Below are positions 24,953-34,033 of a DNA stretch of 64,000 nucleotides, piece after piece (the first letter of the stretch is position 1; every line of letters begins with the position of its first letter). The position numbers and the translations under genes were made by a program. Source of the DNA: Rhodobacter sp. (GTDB taxonomy: Bacteria > Pseudomonadota > Alphaproteobacteria > Rhodobacterales > Rhodobacteraceae). The DNA is taken from the NCBI GenBank assembly GCA_020250175.1, contig JADCEN010000028.1, positions 33,998-97,997 on the forward strand, written 5' to 3'. The notes beneath the pieces are model-generated. The model had not been told where the DNA came from. It made no database searches and worked only from the letters and a program-made list of their open reading frames with translations.

Positions 24953-26319
24953 AACGCCTGATCGAAAAAGGCCTGATGTTCGGCAACCTCATCGAGGTGT
25001 CCTCGCCCGCTTTGGTGGAACGCTACAACCGTGCGCTGAAGCATCTGACGGGGAAGGAAACAGTGCAGACCGATTTCCACATCGACATCTCGGGTTACAG
25101 CCCCGAGATCGGCGATGAATTCGGCGATGACCTGTATCTGAACCCCAACGGCTGCAACCGGCAGTTCATCCTGCTGACCACGGCGCAGAAAACCGCCCCG
25201 CTGCTGAACGTCAAATTCTCCACCTCGCGCGGCATCCTGAAACAGTTCTATGAAGCCAACGATGCGCAGCTGTTCGCGCTGACCGCGCGGGATGCGGTGG
25301 CGGGCGAGTTGCAGAATTCAGTCTATGAGGTGACGACCCCGGCCAAGCTGTTCGACATCCGCCGGATCACGGTCGAGGCCGATACGATCGGCGGCCATGT
25401 CAAGGATGCAACCGCGCTGGCGGCCCTGATCGACCAGTTCCGGCGCGAACCCGAAGGCTGGCGCGACGAGGCCCTGATTGCCCGGATGATCGCCCTGGCA
25501 ACCAGGACGGGCGACGTGACCCGCGTGCCCGTGGCCCTGCCGGCGATGACCTTTGAGCAGGGCAATTTCTGGACATCGCATTTCGGCGGCATCTATGTGT
25601 TCCGCGACCTGCACCGCCCGGCGGCGATTTCGGCGGTATCGGCGGAAAGCCTCGGCGTGCTGCCGGTGCCCGCCACCGACCTGCGCCAGCGCAATGTGAT
25701 TGCCGACTGGATGGAGCGCAACCAGCTGGTGGAGCCCATCGTGCAGGCGCGGGGCATGGATGCGGCGGCCGTGCTGCGCCAGAAGATGGATTTCATTCTG
25801 GTCGATGCGGCAGATGCGCTGAACCTTGACCTTGGGCAGGCAACGCGGGCCGATCTGCGCAAGATCGCGCAGCGCCTGGGGTCTGCCCTGCCGCCGGAGT
25901 TTCAGGGGCTGGCCGCGCTTTTGCGCTGGGTCGAGGGCGGGGGCGACTGGCCCAGGATCAGCTCGGAACATCCCGCCTATTTCTACACGCTGCGCGCGCG
26001 GGCGCATGCCGACCGCGACCTGGTGAACATGCTGCTGGCCGAACTGGCCCCGCTGGACGTGCGCCAGCTGTTCATCACCCATAAAGAGCTGTTCTATGCC
26101 CTGTACGCCACCTGGTCGGACCGCAAGCGCAGCTATGTGGCGGATTTCCTGGCAAGAGAGTATCAGGTGGACAAGGCAGGTGCCCGCGCCGCATTGTTCG
26201 GGCCGGAACCGGGAATGGAAGACAGCCAGCGCCCCGATCCGCGCCCGGCCCCGCAGCCTGCGCGCAGCCTGGTTGATCTGGTTGGCCCCTGGGGCGCTGT
26301 GCGGAAAGGCAGACGATGA
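24949..26319 (+). CDS. Conserved protein of unknown function in AAA+ operon (DUF6638-like)
   Basis: The 456-aa product (MKRLIEKGLMFGNLIEVSSP...) resembles a conserved Rhodobacterales protein that I recall, unverified, as DUF6638. Features are HIDISGYSPEIGDEFGDDLY, FTSRG-like KFSTSRGILKQFYE, WTSHFGGIYVFRDL and a C-terminal Pro-rich segment. There is no signal peptide or membrane span and no recognised catalytic motif. It starts at an ATG overlapping the DUF559 stop, and its own stop overlaps the next ATG. Its 5' 63 bases are repeated twice upstream. It is the largest conserved non-ATPase of the operon and probably works with the ATPase. Confidence 0.75.
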   Translation: MKRLIEKGLMFGNLIEVSSPALVERYNRALKHLTGKETVQTDFHIDISGYSPEIGDEFGDDLYLNPNGCNRQFILLTTAQKTAPLLNVKFSTSRGILKQFYEANDAQLFALTARDAVAGELQNSVYEVTTPAKLFDIRRITVEADTIGGHVKDATALAALIDQFRREPEGWRDEALIARMIALATRTGDVTRVPVALPAMTFEQGNFWTSHFGGIYVFRDLHRPAAISAVSAESLGVLPVPATDLRQRNVIADWMERNQLVEPIVQARGMDAAAVLRQKMDFILVDAADALNLDLGQATRADLRKIAQRLGSALPPEFQGLAALLRWVEGGGDWPRISSEHPAYFYTLRARAHADRDLVNMLLAELAPLDVRQLFITHKELFYALYATWSDRKRSYVADFLAREYQVDKAGARAALFGPEPGMEDSQRPDPRPAPQPARSLVDLVGPWGAVRKGRR

Positions 26320-26582
26320 TCGCAATCCTTACCTTTGCCGTGATCGGGTTTCTGGTGCTGACGGTGATCTACCTGCTGGTGTCGGTCTATTCCCGTTCTG
26401 TCCGGCGCGAGAAGCTGGAAAAAGAGTTCGACGGCGGCGATTTTGCGGGGGACCGGGATGCTTTTGTGGAAAAGGGCCTGCAGGCCTATCAGCACAGCCT
26501 GCGCCGCTGGCTGATCCTTCTTGTCTATGTGATTCCCGCAGCCGCCGTGGCTGTCACGATCTATCTGGTGAACTACAGTTAG
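26316..26582 (+). CDS. Small two-helix membrane protein of AAA+ operon
   Basis: The 88-aa product starts in an ATGA overlap. It has two transmembrane segments, about residues 2-23 (ILTFAVIGFLVLTVIYLLVS) and 65-85 (ILLVYVIPAAAVAVTIYLV), joined by a charged loop with REKLEKEFDGGDF. No family recognised. The spacing suggests a hairpin anchoring or scaffolding subunit for the preceding soluble proteins. The next gene follows after ten bases with GGAGG as ribosome site. Confidence 0.7.
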   Translation: MIAILTFAVIGFLVLTVIYLLVSVYSRSVRREKLEKEFDGGDFAGDRDAFVEKGLQAYQHSLRRWLILLVYVIPAAAVAVTIYLVNYS

Positions 26583-26592
26583 GAGGCTGCCG

Positions 26593-27264
26593 ATGTGGCG
26601 CTATTTCAAATGGGGCTTCCGGATTGTCCTGATCCTGGCTGTGGGCGGACTGCTGCACTACACCCTGCCACAGCATGACATCGTGCGGATCACCGGAACC
26701 TACAACCGGCTGACCACGGTGGGCGAAAACAGCATCTTCTACGCCACGCCCGATGCGGGCACGGGCGAATCCGCGGTTACGCGCGATATCCGCTTCATCG
26801 AGGCGGTGCGGCCCAACGGCAGGGTCATCGTCTATCGCAACGAGGATACCGGCTGGGTCTGGCCGCCCTTTTTCAAGTATGACAGTTCCAACCTGCAGGC
26901 AGAGGCATCGAACCTGAAATCGACCGCCGACGCCCCGATCTGGGTTTCGGTGACGCATTACGGGTGGCGGATTGCCTGGATGTCGATCTATCCCAATGCG
27001 ATACGCGTGCGGGTGGTCGATGGTCCGGACGCCAGCATCTTTCCTTGGGTGAATATCGTGATCCTGACAACGCTGGCATTCCTGCTGTTCATGGTGCGCC
27101 GCATGTGGCTGCAATTCCGCGAGCGCATGATCGACCCGGCGCTGGAGGACATGAGCGATGCGCTGACGCGCGCCGATGCGCGGGCCGACGCCGCCCGCGC
27201 CAGTGCCCGGACAAGCTGGGGGCGGTTCAAGGCCTGGCTGGGTGGCCTGTTCCGGCGGAAGTGA
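26593..27264 (+). CDS. Membrane protein of AAA+ operon, last gene
   Basis: The 223-aa product has a short N-terminal membrane helix (GFRIVLILAVGGLLHYTLP), a periplasmic domain of about 110 residues containing VRITGTYNRLTTVGENSIFY and YRNEDTGWVWPPFFKYDSSN, a second membrane helix (IVILTTLAFLLFMV) and a basic, Ala/Arg-rich cytoplasmic tail. The periplasmic part resembles proteins annotated as DUF1523 (from memory; unverified). It ends the operon; the next gene, pheT, is convergent, with a GCGCCGG-T-CCGGCGC hairpin between them. Confidence 0.7.
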   Translation: MWRYFKWGFRIVLILAVGGLLHYTLPQHDIVRITGTYNRLTTVGENSIFYATPDAGTGESAVTRDIRFIEAVRPNGRVIVYRNEDTGWVWPPFFKYDSSNLQAEASNLKSTADAPIWVSVTHYGWRIAWMSIYPNAIRVRVVDGPDASIFPWVNIVILTTLAFLLFMVRRMWLQFRERMIDPALEDMSDALTRADARADAARASARTSWGRFKAWLGGLFRRK

Positions 27265-27275
27265 TCGGGCCGTCC

Positions 27276-27292
27276 CCGCGCCGGTCCGGCGC
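27276..27292. terminator. Hairpin between convergent operons
   Basis: GCGCCGG-T-CCGGCGC lies in the short gap between the last AAA+ operon gene and the pheT stop. It is a compact perfect inverted repeat that could stop transcription from both sides, although no strong T-run follows on either strand. Confidence 0.4.
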
Positions 27293-27312
27293 GGCGACGG
27301 TCGCCCGAACCC

Positions 27313-29730
27313 TTACCGCCGCAGGGTGCCGCCCGTGGCCTTCATCACCTTTTCGACGATTCTGGCGCTGACGGCCTCGATCTCGGGTTCTGTCAGGGTC
27401 TTTTCCACCGGCTGCAGGCGCACGGACAGGGCGATGGATTTCTTGCCGGCCCCCATCTGTGCTTCGGCCTTCTCGCCAGAGAACTGATCAAACACGCGGA
27501 CAGAGTCGATCAGTGCCTTGTCGGCACCCTGCACGGCGTTGACCAGGGTCAGCGCCTCGACCCGCGCATCGACGACAAAGGCAAAGTCCCGCTCCACCGC
27601 CTGCAAGTCGGACAGTTTCAGCGCCGGGCGCGTCGGCGACTTGACCTTTGGCAGCGGCACGGCGGCAATGCGCAAGGTAAAGGCCATGACCGGCCCCTTG
27701 ACATCCAGCGCCTTCAGGATCGCCGGATGCACCTCGCCAAAGGTGGCCAGCACGTTCGGCCCAAGGCCGATCACGCCCGACCGTCCGGGGTGCCACCAGG
27801 CCGGGGCAGTCCGGTTGATCTGCACTTTGGCCGGTGCCCCAAGGGCGGCCAGCACCGCCTCGGCATCGGCCTTGGCATCATAGAGGTCGACCGACCGACG
27901 CGACCCGAAGGGATCGCGCGGCGCGGCAGCGCCCACCAGAATTCCGGCGGCCAGCAGGCCCTGTTCCTCGGGCTCGCCGCCGTGAAAGACCGGGCCGATT
28001 TCGAACAGTGCCAGATCGCCAAAGCCGCGCGCCTGATTGCGGGCGGCCGCCTGCAGCAGGCCCGGCAGCAGATCGGGGCGCAGATGCGTCATTTCCGACG
28101 AGATCGGGTTTTCGATGCGCAGGGCTTCGGTGCCACCGCCGAACAGGGCGGCAGTCTTGCCATCGATGAAACTGTAAGTGACGCATTCATTGTAGCCAAG
28201 GCTGGCCATTGTGCGGCGGGCGGCACGTTCGCGGGTTTGAAGCGGGGTCAGAATGGGGCGCGGAACGCCCGGCAGAGCACGCGGCAGCGGCCTGCCCGCA
28301 AGTTTGGTCAGCGAGGCTATCCGCGCCACCTCTTCCACCAGGTCCGCCTCGCCCAGCACATCGGGCCGCCAGCTGGGCGGGCTGGCCTGATCGCCGGTCA
28401 GGGTGAACCCGAGTGCCGCCAGCGTGCGGCGCTGTTCGGCTTCGGGGATGTCCATGCCCACCAGACGGGTCACACGCGCGGGATCAAGGCGGTAGCTGCG
28501 CGCGGTGTCGGGCACCGCACCATCCAGTGCGATGACGGAAGGTTCGCCCCCGCACAGGTCAAGGATCATCCGCGTGGCCAGTTCCAGCCCCGGCAGGGTG
28601 AAGGCCGGATCAATCCCGCGTTCAAAGCGATAGCGCGCGTCCGAGACGATCTTCAGCGCGCGGCCCGTGGCGGCAATGCTGATCGGGTCCCAATACGCCG
28701 ATTCAAGGAAGACATCTGTCGTGTCCGGGGTACAGCCGGAAAGCTCGCCCCCCATGATTCCCGCCAGCGACTCGGGCTGTTCATCATCGGAAATCAGCAT
28801 CATGCCGGGCTGCATCGTGTAGCTCTTGCCATCCAGCGCCAGCAGCGTCTCGCCCCCTTTGGCGGGGTGGACAAGCAGGTTGCCCTTGACCTTGGCGGCG
28901 TCAAAGACATGCAGCGGGCGGTTCAGGCCGAAGGTGAAATAGTTGGTAATGTCCACCAGCGCCGAAATCGGGCGCAGGCCGATGGCCTTGAGCCGCGCCT
29001 GCATCCAGGGCGGCGAGGCGCCATTGCGCACCCCCCGGATCAGGCGGCCGGCGAACAGCGGGCAGCCCTTTTGTTTCAGCGCCGGATCAATGGTGACGCT
29101 GATCGGGCAGGGGAAGGTGCCGGGAATGACCGGGGTGTCCAGCGGTTTCAGCACGCCCAGGCCCCGCGCGGCCAGATCGCGCGCAAGGCCGCGCACGCCC
29201 AGCGCATCGGGGCGGTTGGCGGTGATCTTGACGAAGATCATCGGGTCGTTCACCCCGCGATAATCGATGAACCGCGCGCCAAGCGGCGCATCGGCGGGCA
29301 GATCAATGATGCCGTCATGATCATCGGATACCATCAGCTCCCGCTCGGAACAGAGCATGCCGTTCGATTCGACGCCGCGGATCACGCCCGGTTTCAGATC
29401 AACGCCTGTGCCGGGCACATGCGTGCCCACGGGGGCAAAGACGCCGATCAGGCCGGTGCGGGCATTGGGGGCACCGCAGACGACCTGCACCTCAACCGGC
29501 CGCCCGCCCGGACCATCGGGAAAGGTTTCCACCCGGCACAGCCGCAGCCGGTCGGCATTGGGGTGCGGGACGGCTTCGATGACGCGGGCAATGCGGAACG
29601 CGCCCAGCGCCGCCTCGGGGTTTTCCACCCCTTCCACCTCATGCCCAAGGTCGGTCAGGGCCGTGAGGATTTCGTCCAGCGGTACCGTGGTTTCGAGGTG
29701 GTCGCGCAGCCAGGAGAGGGTGAATTTCAT
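27313..29730 (-). CDS. pheT: Phenylalanyl-tRNA synthetase beta subunit
   Basis: The 805-aa product begins [20 protein letters not shown] and has the tRNA-binding domain (VVCGAPNARTG), the B3/B4 editing region, the B5 domain and the C-terminal anticodon-binding FDX-ACB domain (VERDFAFVVDARVEAL). It pairs with PheS as a heterotetramer to charge tRNA-Phe. Length is standard. Its ATG overlaps the stop of the low-GC gene embedded between pheS and pheT, so translation coupling to the operon is kept. Confidence 0.97.
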   Translation of the reverse strand: MKFTLSWLRDHLETTVPLDEILTALTDLGHEVEGVENPEAALGAFRIARVIEAVPHPNADRLRLCRVETFPDGPGGRPVEVQVVCGAPNARTGLIGVFAPVGTHVPGTGVDLKPGVIRGVESNGMLCSERELMVSDDHDGIIDLPADAPLGARFIDYRGVNDPMIFVKITANRPDALGVRGLARDLAARGLGVLKPLDTPVIPGTFPCPISVTIDPALKQKGCPLFAGRLIRGVRNGASPPWMQARLKAIGLRPISALVDITNYFTFGLNRPLHVFDAAKVKGNLLVHPAKGGETLLALDGKSYTMQPGMMLISDDEQPESLAGIMGGELSGCTPDTTDVFLESAYWDPISIAATGRALKIVSDARYRFERGIDPAFTLPGLELATRMILDLCGGEPSVIALDGAVPDTARSYRLDPARVTRLVGMDIPEAEQRRTLAALGFTLTGDQASPPSWRPDVLGEADLVEEVARIASLTKLAGRPLPRALPGVPRPILTPLQTRERAARRTMASLGYNECVTYSFIDGKTAALFGGGTEALRIENPISSEMTHLRPDLLPGLLQAAARNQARGFGDLALFEIGPVFHGGEPEEQGLLAAGILVGAAAPRDPFGSRRSVDLYDAKADAEAVLAALGAPAKVQINRTAPAWWHPGRSGVIGLGPNVLATFGEVHPAILKALDVKGPVMAFTLRIAAVPLPKVKSPTRPALKLSDLQAVERDFAFVVDARVEALTLVNAVQGADKALIDSVRVFDQFSGEKAEAQMGAGKKSIALSVRLQPVEKTLTEPEIEAVSARIVEKVMKATGGTLRR

Positions 29731-30239
29731 TTGTTTTCCATGCGCCCAGCATTGAACGGAAACAGCGCAAATCTCTGTTGCTTTCTCAAGGAGTCCCGCA
29801 AAACGGAGATGAGCCTTTTGTGTTGCTTTCTAAGTTCGTCGCTTGCGTTTCGGGCTTCTTGTATATTGTCCGGGCTTTCCTCACCAGGTTGAGGAAAAGC
29901 TATCTTCCACTTACGAAAAGCGTCATCGTAGCGCCTGACTTCGTTAACGACCTCATTGGGAGCCAAGAGAACAATCTGATCCCTAAGGGTGTAGAGGTCT
30001 TGTTCTCTTGCAGAAATCGAAAAGAATGCCTGCATTTTCTCGCTTGCAACTTCGGCATGATCGCCCTTAAGCGGCTGCTCGAGATATGCGGAGTTTCCGG
30101 CTGCCAGGAACTTTGCGTACAGGACTCGAAGCTCTGTCTGAACGAGTGTCTCTCGATCAACCATCTTCTGCCAACGATACAAAACCGTCGAGACGAGCAA
30201 TGCAACGCACGCCCCGATTAGGGCACTAAGAATGCTCAC
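29727..30239 (-). CDS. Low-GC membrane-anchored protein embedded between pheS and pheT
   Basis: The 170-aa product starts at a GTG inside the pheS stop (GTGA) and stops inside the pheT start (ATGA). It has an N-terminal membrane helix ([20 protein letters not shown]) and a helical cytoplasmic domain with coiled-coil character ([20 protein letters not shown]). Codon use is AT-richer than pheS and pheT, pointing to transfer. No family recognised. The arrangement resembles an accessory cargo gene slotted into a core operon. Confidence 0.7.
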   Translation of the reverse strand: MSILSALIGACVALLVSTVLYRWQKMVDRETLVQTELRVLYAKFLAAGNSAYLEQPLKGDHAEVASEKMQAFFSISAREQDLYTLRDQIVLLAPNEVVNEVRRYDDAFRKWKIAFPQPGEESPDNIQEARNASDELRKQHKRLISVLRDSLRKQQRFALFPFNAGRMENK

Positions 30240-31318
30240 CCGCTCAACCCTCCCGCCAGATCAGGCATATCCAGCGCGGCAAAGCCATAATGCCGCAGCC
30301 AGCGCAGATCGCTTTCAAAGAAAGCGCGCAGGTCGGGGATGCCGTATTTCAGCATCGCCAGCCGGTCGATCCCCATGCCAAAGGCAAAGCCCTGCCACTG
30401 CGTGGGGTCCACCCCGGCGGCTTCCAGCACTTTGGGGTGCACCATGCCGGACCCCAGAATCTCCATCCATTTGTCGCCCTGCCCGATCTTCAACTGCCCG
30501 CCTTCCCAGGAACAGCGGATATCCACCTCGGCCGACGGCTCGGTGAAGGGGAAGTGTGACGCGCGGAAGCGCAGTTCCACGGACGGCACCTCGAAAAAGG
30601 CGCGGCAGAATTCCTCCAGCACCCATTTCAGATTGGCCATGCTGATTTCGCGGTCAATCGCCAGGCCTTCGACCTGGTGGAACATCGGCGTATGGGTCTG
30701 GTCCATGTCCATCCGGTAGACCCGGCCCGGCGCAATCACGCGGATCGGCGCGCCATGGGCGGCCATGGCGCGGATCTGCACCGGCGAGGTATGGGTGCGC
30801 AGCACATGCGGCGGGCGATTGTCGCCCGGCCCGCGCGCCATGAAGAAGGTGTCATGGTCCTGCCGCGCCGGATGTTCCGGGGCCATGTTCAGCGCATCGA
30901 AATTGTACCAGTCGGATTCCACCTGCGGCCCTTCGGCCACGGCAAAGCCCATGTCGGCGAAAATCGCCGTCAGCTCTTCCATCACCTGGCTGACGGGGTG
31001 AATGGTGCCGCTTGGGCGGGGCCGCCCCGGCAGCGTCACATCCAGCCATTCCGACCGCAGCCGTTCGTTCAGGGCCGCATCCCCCAGCGCCGCCTTGCGG
31101 GCGCGCAGGGCCGCATCCACCTCGTCCTTCAGCGCGTTCAGCAGCGCGCCGGCGGCCTGCCGCCCGCCTGGGTCCATCTGGCCCAGATCGCGCATCTTCA
31201 GGCTGATCTCGCCCTTCTTGCCCAGGGCGGTCAGCCGCACCTCTTCCAGCGCCGCCTCATCCGCCGCCGCGGCGATGGCGGACAGATATCTGGCCTTGAG
31301 CGTGTCGAGCCCCTGCAT
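30236..31318 (-). CDS. pheS: Phenylalanyl-tRNA synthetase alpha subunit
   Basis: The 360-aa product starts [20 protein letters not shown] (coiled-coil N-terminus) and shows class II motifs: [19 protein letters not shown], the [12 protein letters not shown] block, [21 protein letters not shown] (motif 2, read with gaps) and the C-terminal [20 protein letters not shown]. It carries the catalytic site for Phe activation. The start at 31318 is chosen by homology; the upstream extension overlaps the rplT terminator. Its stop overlaps the embedded low-GC gene rather than pheT directly. Confidence 0.96.
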   Translation of the reverse strand: MQGLDTLKARYLSAIAAAADEAALEEVRLTALGKKGEISLKMRDLGQMDPGGRQAAGALLNALKDEVDAALRARKAALGDAALNERLRSEWLDVTLPGRPRPSGTIHPVSQVMEELTAIFADMGFAVAEGPQVESDWYNFDALNMAPEHPARQDHDTFFMARGPGDNRPPHVLRTHTSPVQIRAMAAHGAPIRVIAPGRVYRMDMDQTHTPMFHQVEGLAIDREISMANLKWVLEEFCRAFFEVPSVELRFRASHFPFTEPSAEVDIRCSWEGGQLKIGQGDKWMEILGSGMVHPKVLEAAGVDPTQWQGFAFGMGIDRLAMLKYGIPDLRAFFESDLRWLRHYGFAALDMPDLAGGLSG

Positions 31319-31410
31319 GAACAGCCTCCGTTGCCTGCGCGTAGGTGCTAGCGGCAAGGGTGGTGTTATGCAAGGTGGGTCGGCTTTCCAGAACCTGACG
31401 GGTTTCAGGC

Positions 31411-31446
31411 CGGAAAAACAAAAGACCCCGCCGAAGGGCGGGGTCC
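31411..31446 (-). terminator. Rho-independent terminator after rplT
   Basis: On the minus strand GACCCCGCC-CTTC-GGCGGGGTC forms a perfect 9-bp stem with a UUCG-like tetraloop, followed by CTTTTGTTTTTCC. It lies about 25 bases after the rplT stop and separates rpmI-rplT from pheS; read-through or a promoter in the 105 bases before pheS would be needed for pheS expression. Confidence 0.85.
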
Positions 31447-31468
31447 CTGTTGATTCACGGGCATGCAA

Positions 31469-31831
31469 TCAGGCCAGCGCCGATTTCGCCTGCGCCGCAA
31501 TCGCGTTGAACGCCTCGGGTTCATGCACGGCCAGATCGGCCAGAACCTTGCGGTCCACCTCGATCCCGGCCTTGGCCAGGCCGTTGATGAAGCGCGAATA
31601 GGTTAACTCGGCGTCGAACAGGCGCACGGCGGCGTTGATGCGCTGAATCCACAGGGCGCGGAAGTTGCGCTTGCGGGTCTTGCGGTCGCGCGTGGCGTAT
31701 TGGTTGGCCTTGTCCACCGCCTGCGTGGCGGTGCGGAAGTTGGTGCTGCGGGCGGCGTAATAGCCCTTGGCAGCCTTGATGACCTTGCGGTGGCGGGCGT
31801 GCGTGACAACGCCGGATTTGACGCGGGACAT
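31469..31831 (-). CDS. rplT: 50S ribosomal protein L20
   Basis: The 120-aa product ([20 protein letters not shown]...) is a canonical L20 with the basic N-terminal helix region and [24 protein letters not shown] block (here [19 protein letters not shown]). L20 organises 23S rRNA early in assembly and in some bacteria represses its own operon. It follows rpmI after 12 bases and is terminated by a strong hairpin. Confidence 0.97.
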   Translation of the reverse strand: MSRVKSGVVTHARHRKVIKAAKGYYAARSTNFRTATQAVDKANQYATRDRKTRKRNFRALWIQRINAAVRLFDAELTYSRFINGLAKAGIEVDRKVLADLAVHEPEAFNAIAAQAKSALA

Positions 31832-31843
31832 AGGGGCTTCTCC

Positions 31844-32044
31844 TTACCGGTCGTAGGGCATGTATTTCTTGACGATCTTCGCATCGCTGTCCGACAGGAT
31901 CATCGTTCCCGTCGTGTTGCGGACGAATTTCGCCGTGCGTTTGATCATGCCGTGGCGCTTGCCCGCCGGGCCGACCTTCACCCGCCCCGAGGCCGTGAAG
32001 GAGAACCGCTTTTTCGCTGCGGATTTGGTCTTCATCTTGGGCAT
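31844..32044 (-). CDS. rpmI: 50S ribosomal protein L35
   Basis: The 66-aa product [20 protein letters not shown]... is a canonical L35 with a basic composition and the end VKKYMPYDR. The start is placed at MPKMKTK; a longer upstream frame is non-conserved. It is the first gene of rpmI-rplT. infC, which often precedes rpmI, is not here; a small membrane gene and pyk lie upstream instead. Confidence 0.97.
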   Translation of the reverse strand: MPKMKTKSAAKKRFSFTASGRVKVGPAGKRHGMIKRTAKFVRNTTGTMILSDSDAKIVKKYMPYDR

Positions 32045-32164
32045 TTCAGACTCCTCTTGCGAGTGGTTGAACGCGCGACTCGGCATGCCGCTTTGGCCGG
32101 ACGCGCGGATATCAGGCTGCGGCGTATAGGCAAGGCATGCCGCCCGCGCAAGGGATATCGTCTG

Positions 32165-32407
32165 TCAGCGCCGGCGGAAGACGAAATAGGTGGCCGCAAC
32201 CCCGGCCAGGGTGCGCATCGCCATGATGTAATCGGGCGAAAACGGTGTCGGAGTCAGGTACAGCGCAGCCATCACCATCAGCCCGCCCAGAAGCAGGCCC
32301 GCAAGGGACACCAGCTGCGCGCCGTCTTCAAAGACGGCAAACAGCAGGGCGGGTATCGCCGCCCCGCCGATCACAACGCCACCAATCATCAGCACATTGA
32401 CCAGCAT
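32165..32407 (-). CDS. Small hydrophobic protein between pyk and rpmI
   Basis: The 80-aa product is almost entirely hydrophobic, with two or three membrane segments (MLVNVLMIGGVVIGGAAIPA; LAGLLLGGLMVMAALYL) and a basic end (YFVFRRR). No family recognised. It follows pyk by 43 bases on the same strand and precedes rpmI by 120 bases. Likely an inner-membrane protein; function unknown. Confidence 0.6.
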   Translation of the reverse strand: MLVNVLMIGGVVIGGAAIPALLFAVFEDGAQLVSLAGLLLGGLMVMAALYLTPTPFSPDYIMAMRTLAGVAATYFVFRRR

Positions 32408-32450
32408 GGATGCGCCCCATCCGGCGCAAAGCCTTTACACAGGGAACGGG

Positions 32451-33893
32451 TTACTCGGGGTCGACACTGTAGATCAGCCTTTCGTCACAGGGGGCGACGC
32501 GCAGGATATTCGTGGTGCCCCGAACGTTGAACGGAACACCGGCGGTCACCACAATCTGGTCAATCAGGGCAAAGCCATAGGCCCGCGCCGCGCGCGCCGC
32601 CGCGATGACCGCCCCCTTGAAGCGCGACTGCTCTTCAGTGATCACGCAATGCGTACCCCAGGTCAGGCACAGGCGGCGCGCCGTTTCGATCAGCGGGGTC
32701 AGGGCGATGATCGGCACGCGCGGCCGTTCGCGCGCTACCAGCGAAACCGTTGTGCCACTTTGCGAAAAGCAGCAGATCGCCTTGATGTCGCTGCTTTCGG
32801 CAATCTCGCGCGCGGCGGCGACGATGCCATCGGCCACGCTGGTGCGCACGGCGGTGCGGCTGGCTTCGATGATGCTGCGATAGGTCGGATCGCTTTCAAC
32901 CGAGATGGCCACGTTGTTCATCATCGTCACCGCTTCCACCGGATAGGACCCGGCGGCGGATTCGGCCGACAGCATGATGGCATCGGCACCTTCGTAGATG
33001 GCCGTGGCCACATCGGACACTTCGGCGCGGGTCGGCATCGGTGATTCGATCATCGATTCCAGCATCTGGGTGGCAACAATGACCGGTTTGGCGGCGGCGC
33101 GCGCGCCGCGGACCAGCTGCTTCTGGATCGGCGGCACGGCATGGATCGGCAGTTCCACACCCAGATCGCCGCGCGCCACCATGATCCCGTCCGACACGGC
33201 CAGAATCTCGGCATAGGCCTTGACGGCGGCGGGCTTTTCGATCTTCGACAGGATCGCCGCCCGTCCCCGGGCCAGGTTGCGTGCCTCGATCACGTCTTCG
33301 GGGCGCTGCACAAAAGACAGCGCCAGCCAGTCGACACCCAGTTCGCAGGCGAATTCCAGGTCTTTGCGGTCCTTGCCGGACAGCGCCGCGACCGGCAGCA
33401 GCACATCCGGCACGTTGACACCCTTGCGGTTGGAAATCGTGCCGCCCACCGTGACGGTGCAGTTGGCAAAATCCGGACCGCAGCTTTTCACCACAAGCCT
33501 GATCTTGCCGTCATTGACCAGAAGCGATGCTCCGGGCTCCAGCGCCGCAAAAATCTCGGGATGCGGCAGGTTCACGCGCGCGACCGAGCCGGGGGCCGGG
33601 TCAAGGTCCATCCGGAAGGGCGCGCCATCCACCAGTTCCGCCGCGCCGTCGGCAAAACCGCCAACGCGCAGCTTTGGCCCCTGCAGGTCAGCCAGTATGG
33701 CGATGGGGCGCCCGGTGTCCGCCTCGATCTGGCGGATGATGACATGGCGCGCGCGGATGTCGTCATGCGTCCCGTGGCTCATGTTCAGCCGGAACACATC
33801 GGCACCCGCCTCGAACAATGCGCGGATGGTTGCATAGTCATTGGAAGCCGGGCCCAGCGTGGCCACGATCTTGACGTTTCGAAGGCGTCTCAT
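32451..33893 (-). CDS. pyk: Pyruvate kinase
   Basis: The 480-aa product starts MRRLRNVKIVATLGPASND and contains RLNMSHGTHDD, ILADLQGPKLRVGGF, the catalytic SKIEKPAAV lysine, VARGDLGVELP and the metal/substrate block GADAIMLSAESAAGSYPVEA. It converts PEP and ADP to pyruvate and ATP. Length and all active-site motifs are standard. The start is set at the family N-terminus. It is divergent from the N-formylglutamate amidohydrolase-like gene. Confidence 0.96.
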   Translation of the reverse strand: MRRLRNVKIVATLGPASNDYATIRALFEAGADVFRLNMSHGTHDDIRARHVIIRQIEADTGRPIAILADLQGPKLRVGGFADGAAELVDGAPFRMDLDPAPGSVARVNLPHPEIFAALEPGASLLVNDGKIRLVVKSCGPDFANCTVTVGGTISNRKGVNVPDVLLPVAALSGKDRKDLEFACELGVDWLALSFVQRPEDVIEARNLARGRAAILSKIEKPAAVKAYAEILAVSDGIMVARGDLGVELPIHAVPPIQKQLVRGARAAAKPVIVATQMLESMIESPMPTRAEVSDVATAIYEGADAIMLSAESAAGSYPVEAVTMMNNVAISVESDPTYRSIIEASRTAVRTSVADGIVAAAREIAESSDIKAICCFSQSGTTVSLVARERPRVPIIALTPLIETARRLCLTWGTHCVITEEQSRFKGAVIAAARAARAYGFALIDQIVVTAGVPFNVRGTTNILRVAPCDERLIYSVDPE

Positions 33894-34033
33894 GCTGCCC
33901 TGGTCCCTTATCCTGCTCGTGTCTTGCGGTGGGCCACGCGACTTATGGCGGAATTCGGCGAACGGGGCAACTGGCGCTTTCCCGCAATGCAGCATAAATG
34001 CCCGTCTGCACAGTTCGGCGACGGAGACCCTTG

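Noticed and set aside
27727..29892. Plus-strand open frame of about 720 codons opposite pheT
   Set aside because: It mirrors pheT codon positions and shows no domain; pheT is fully supported.
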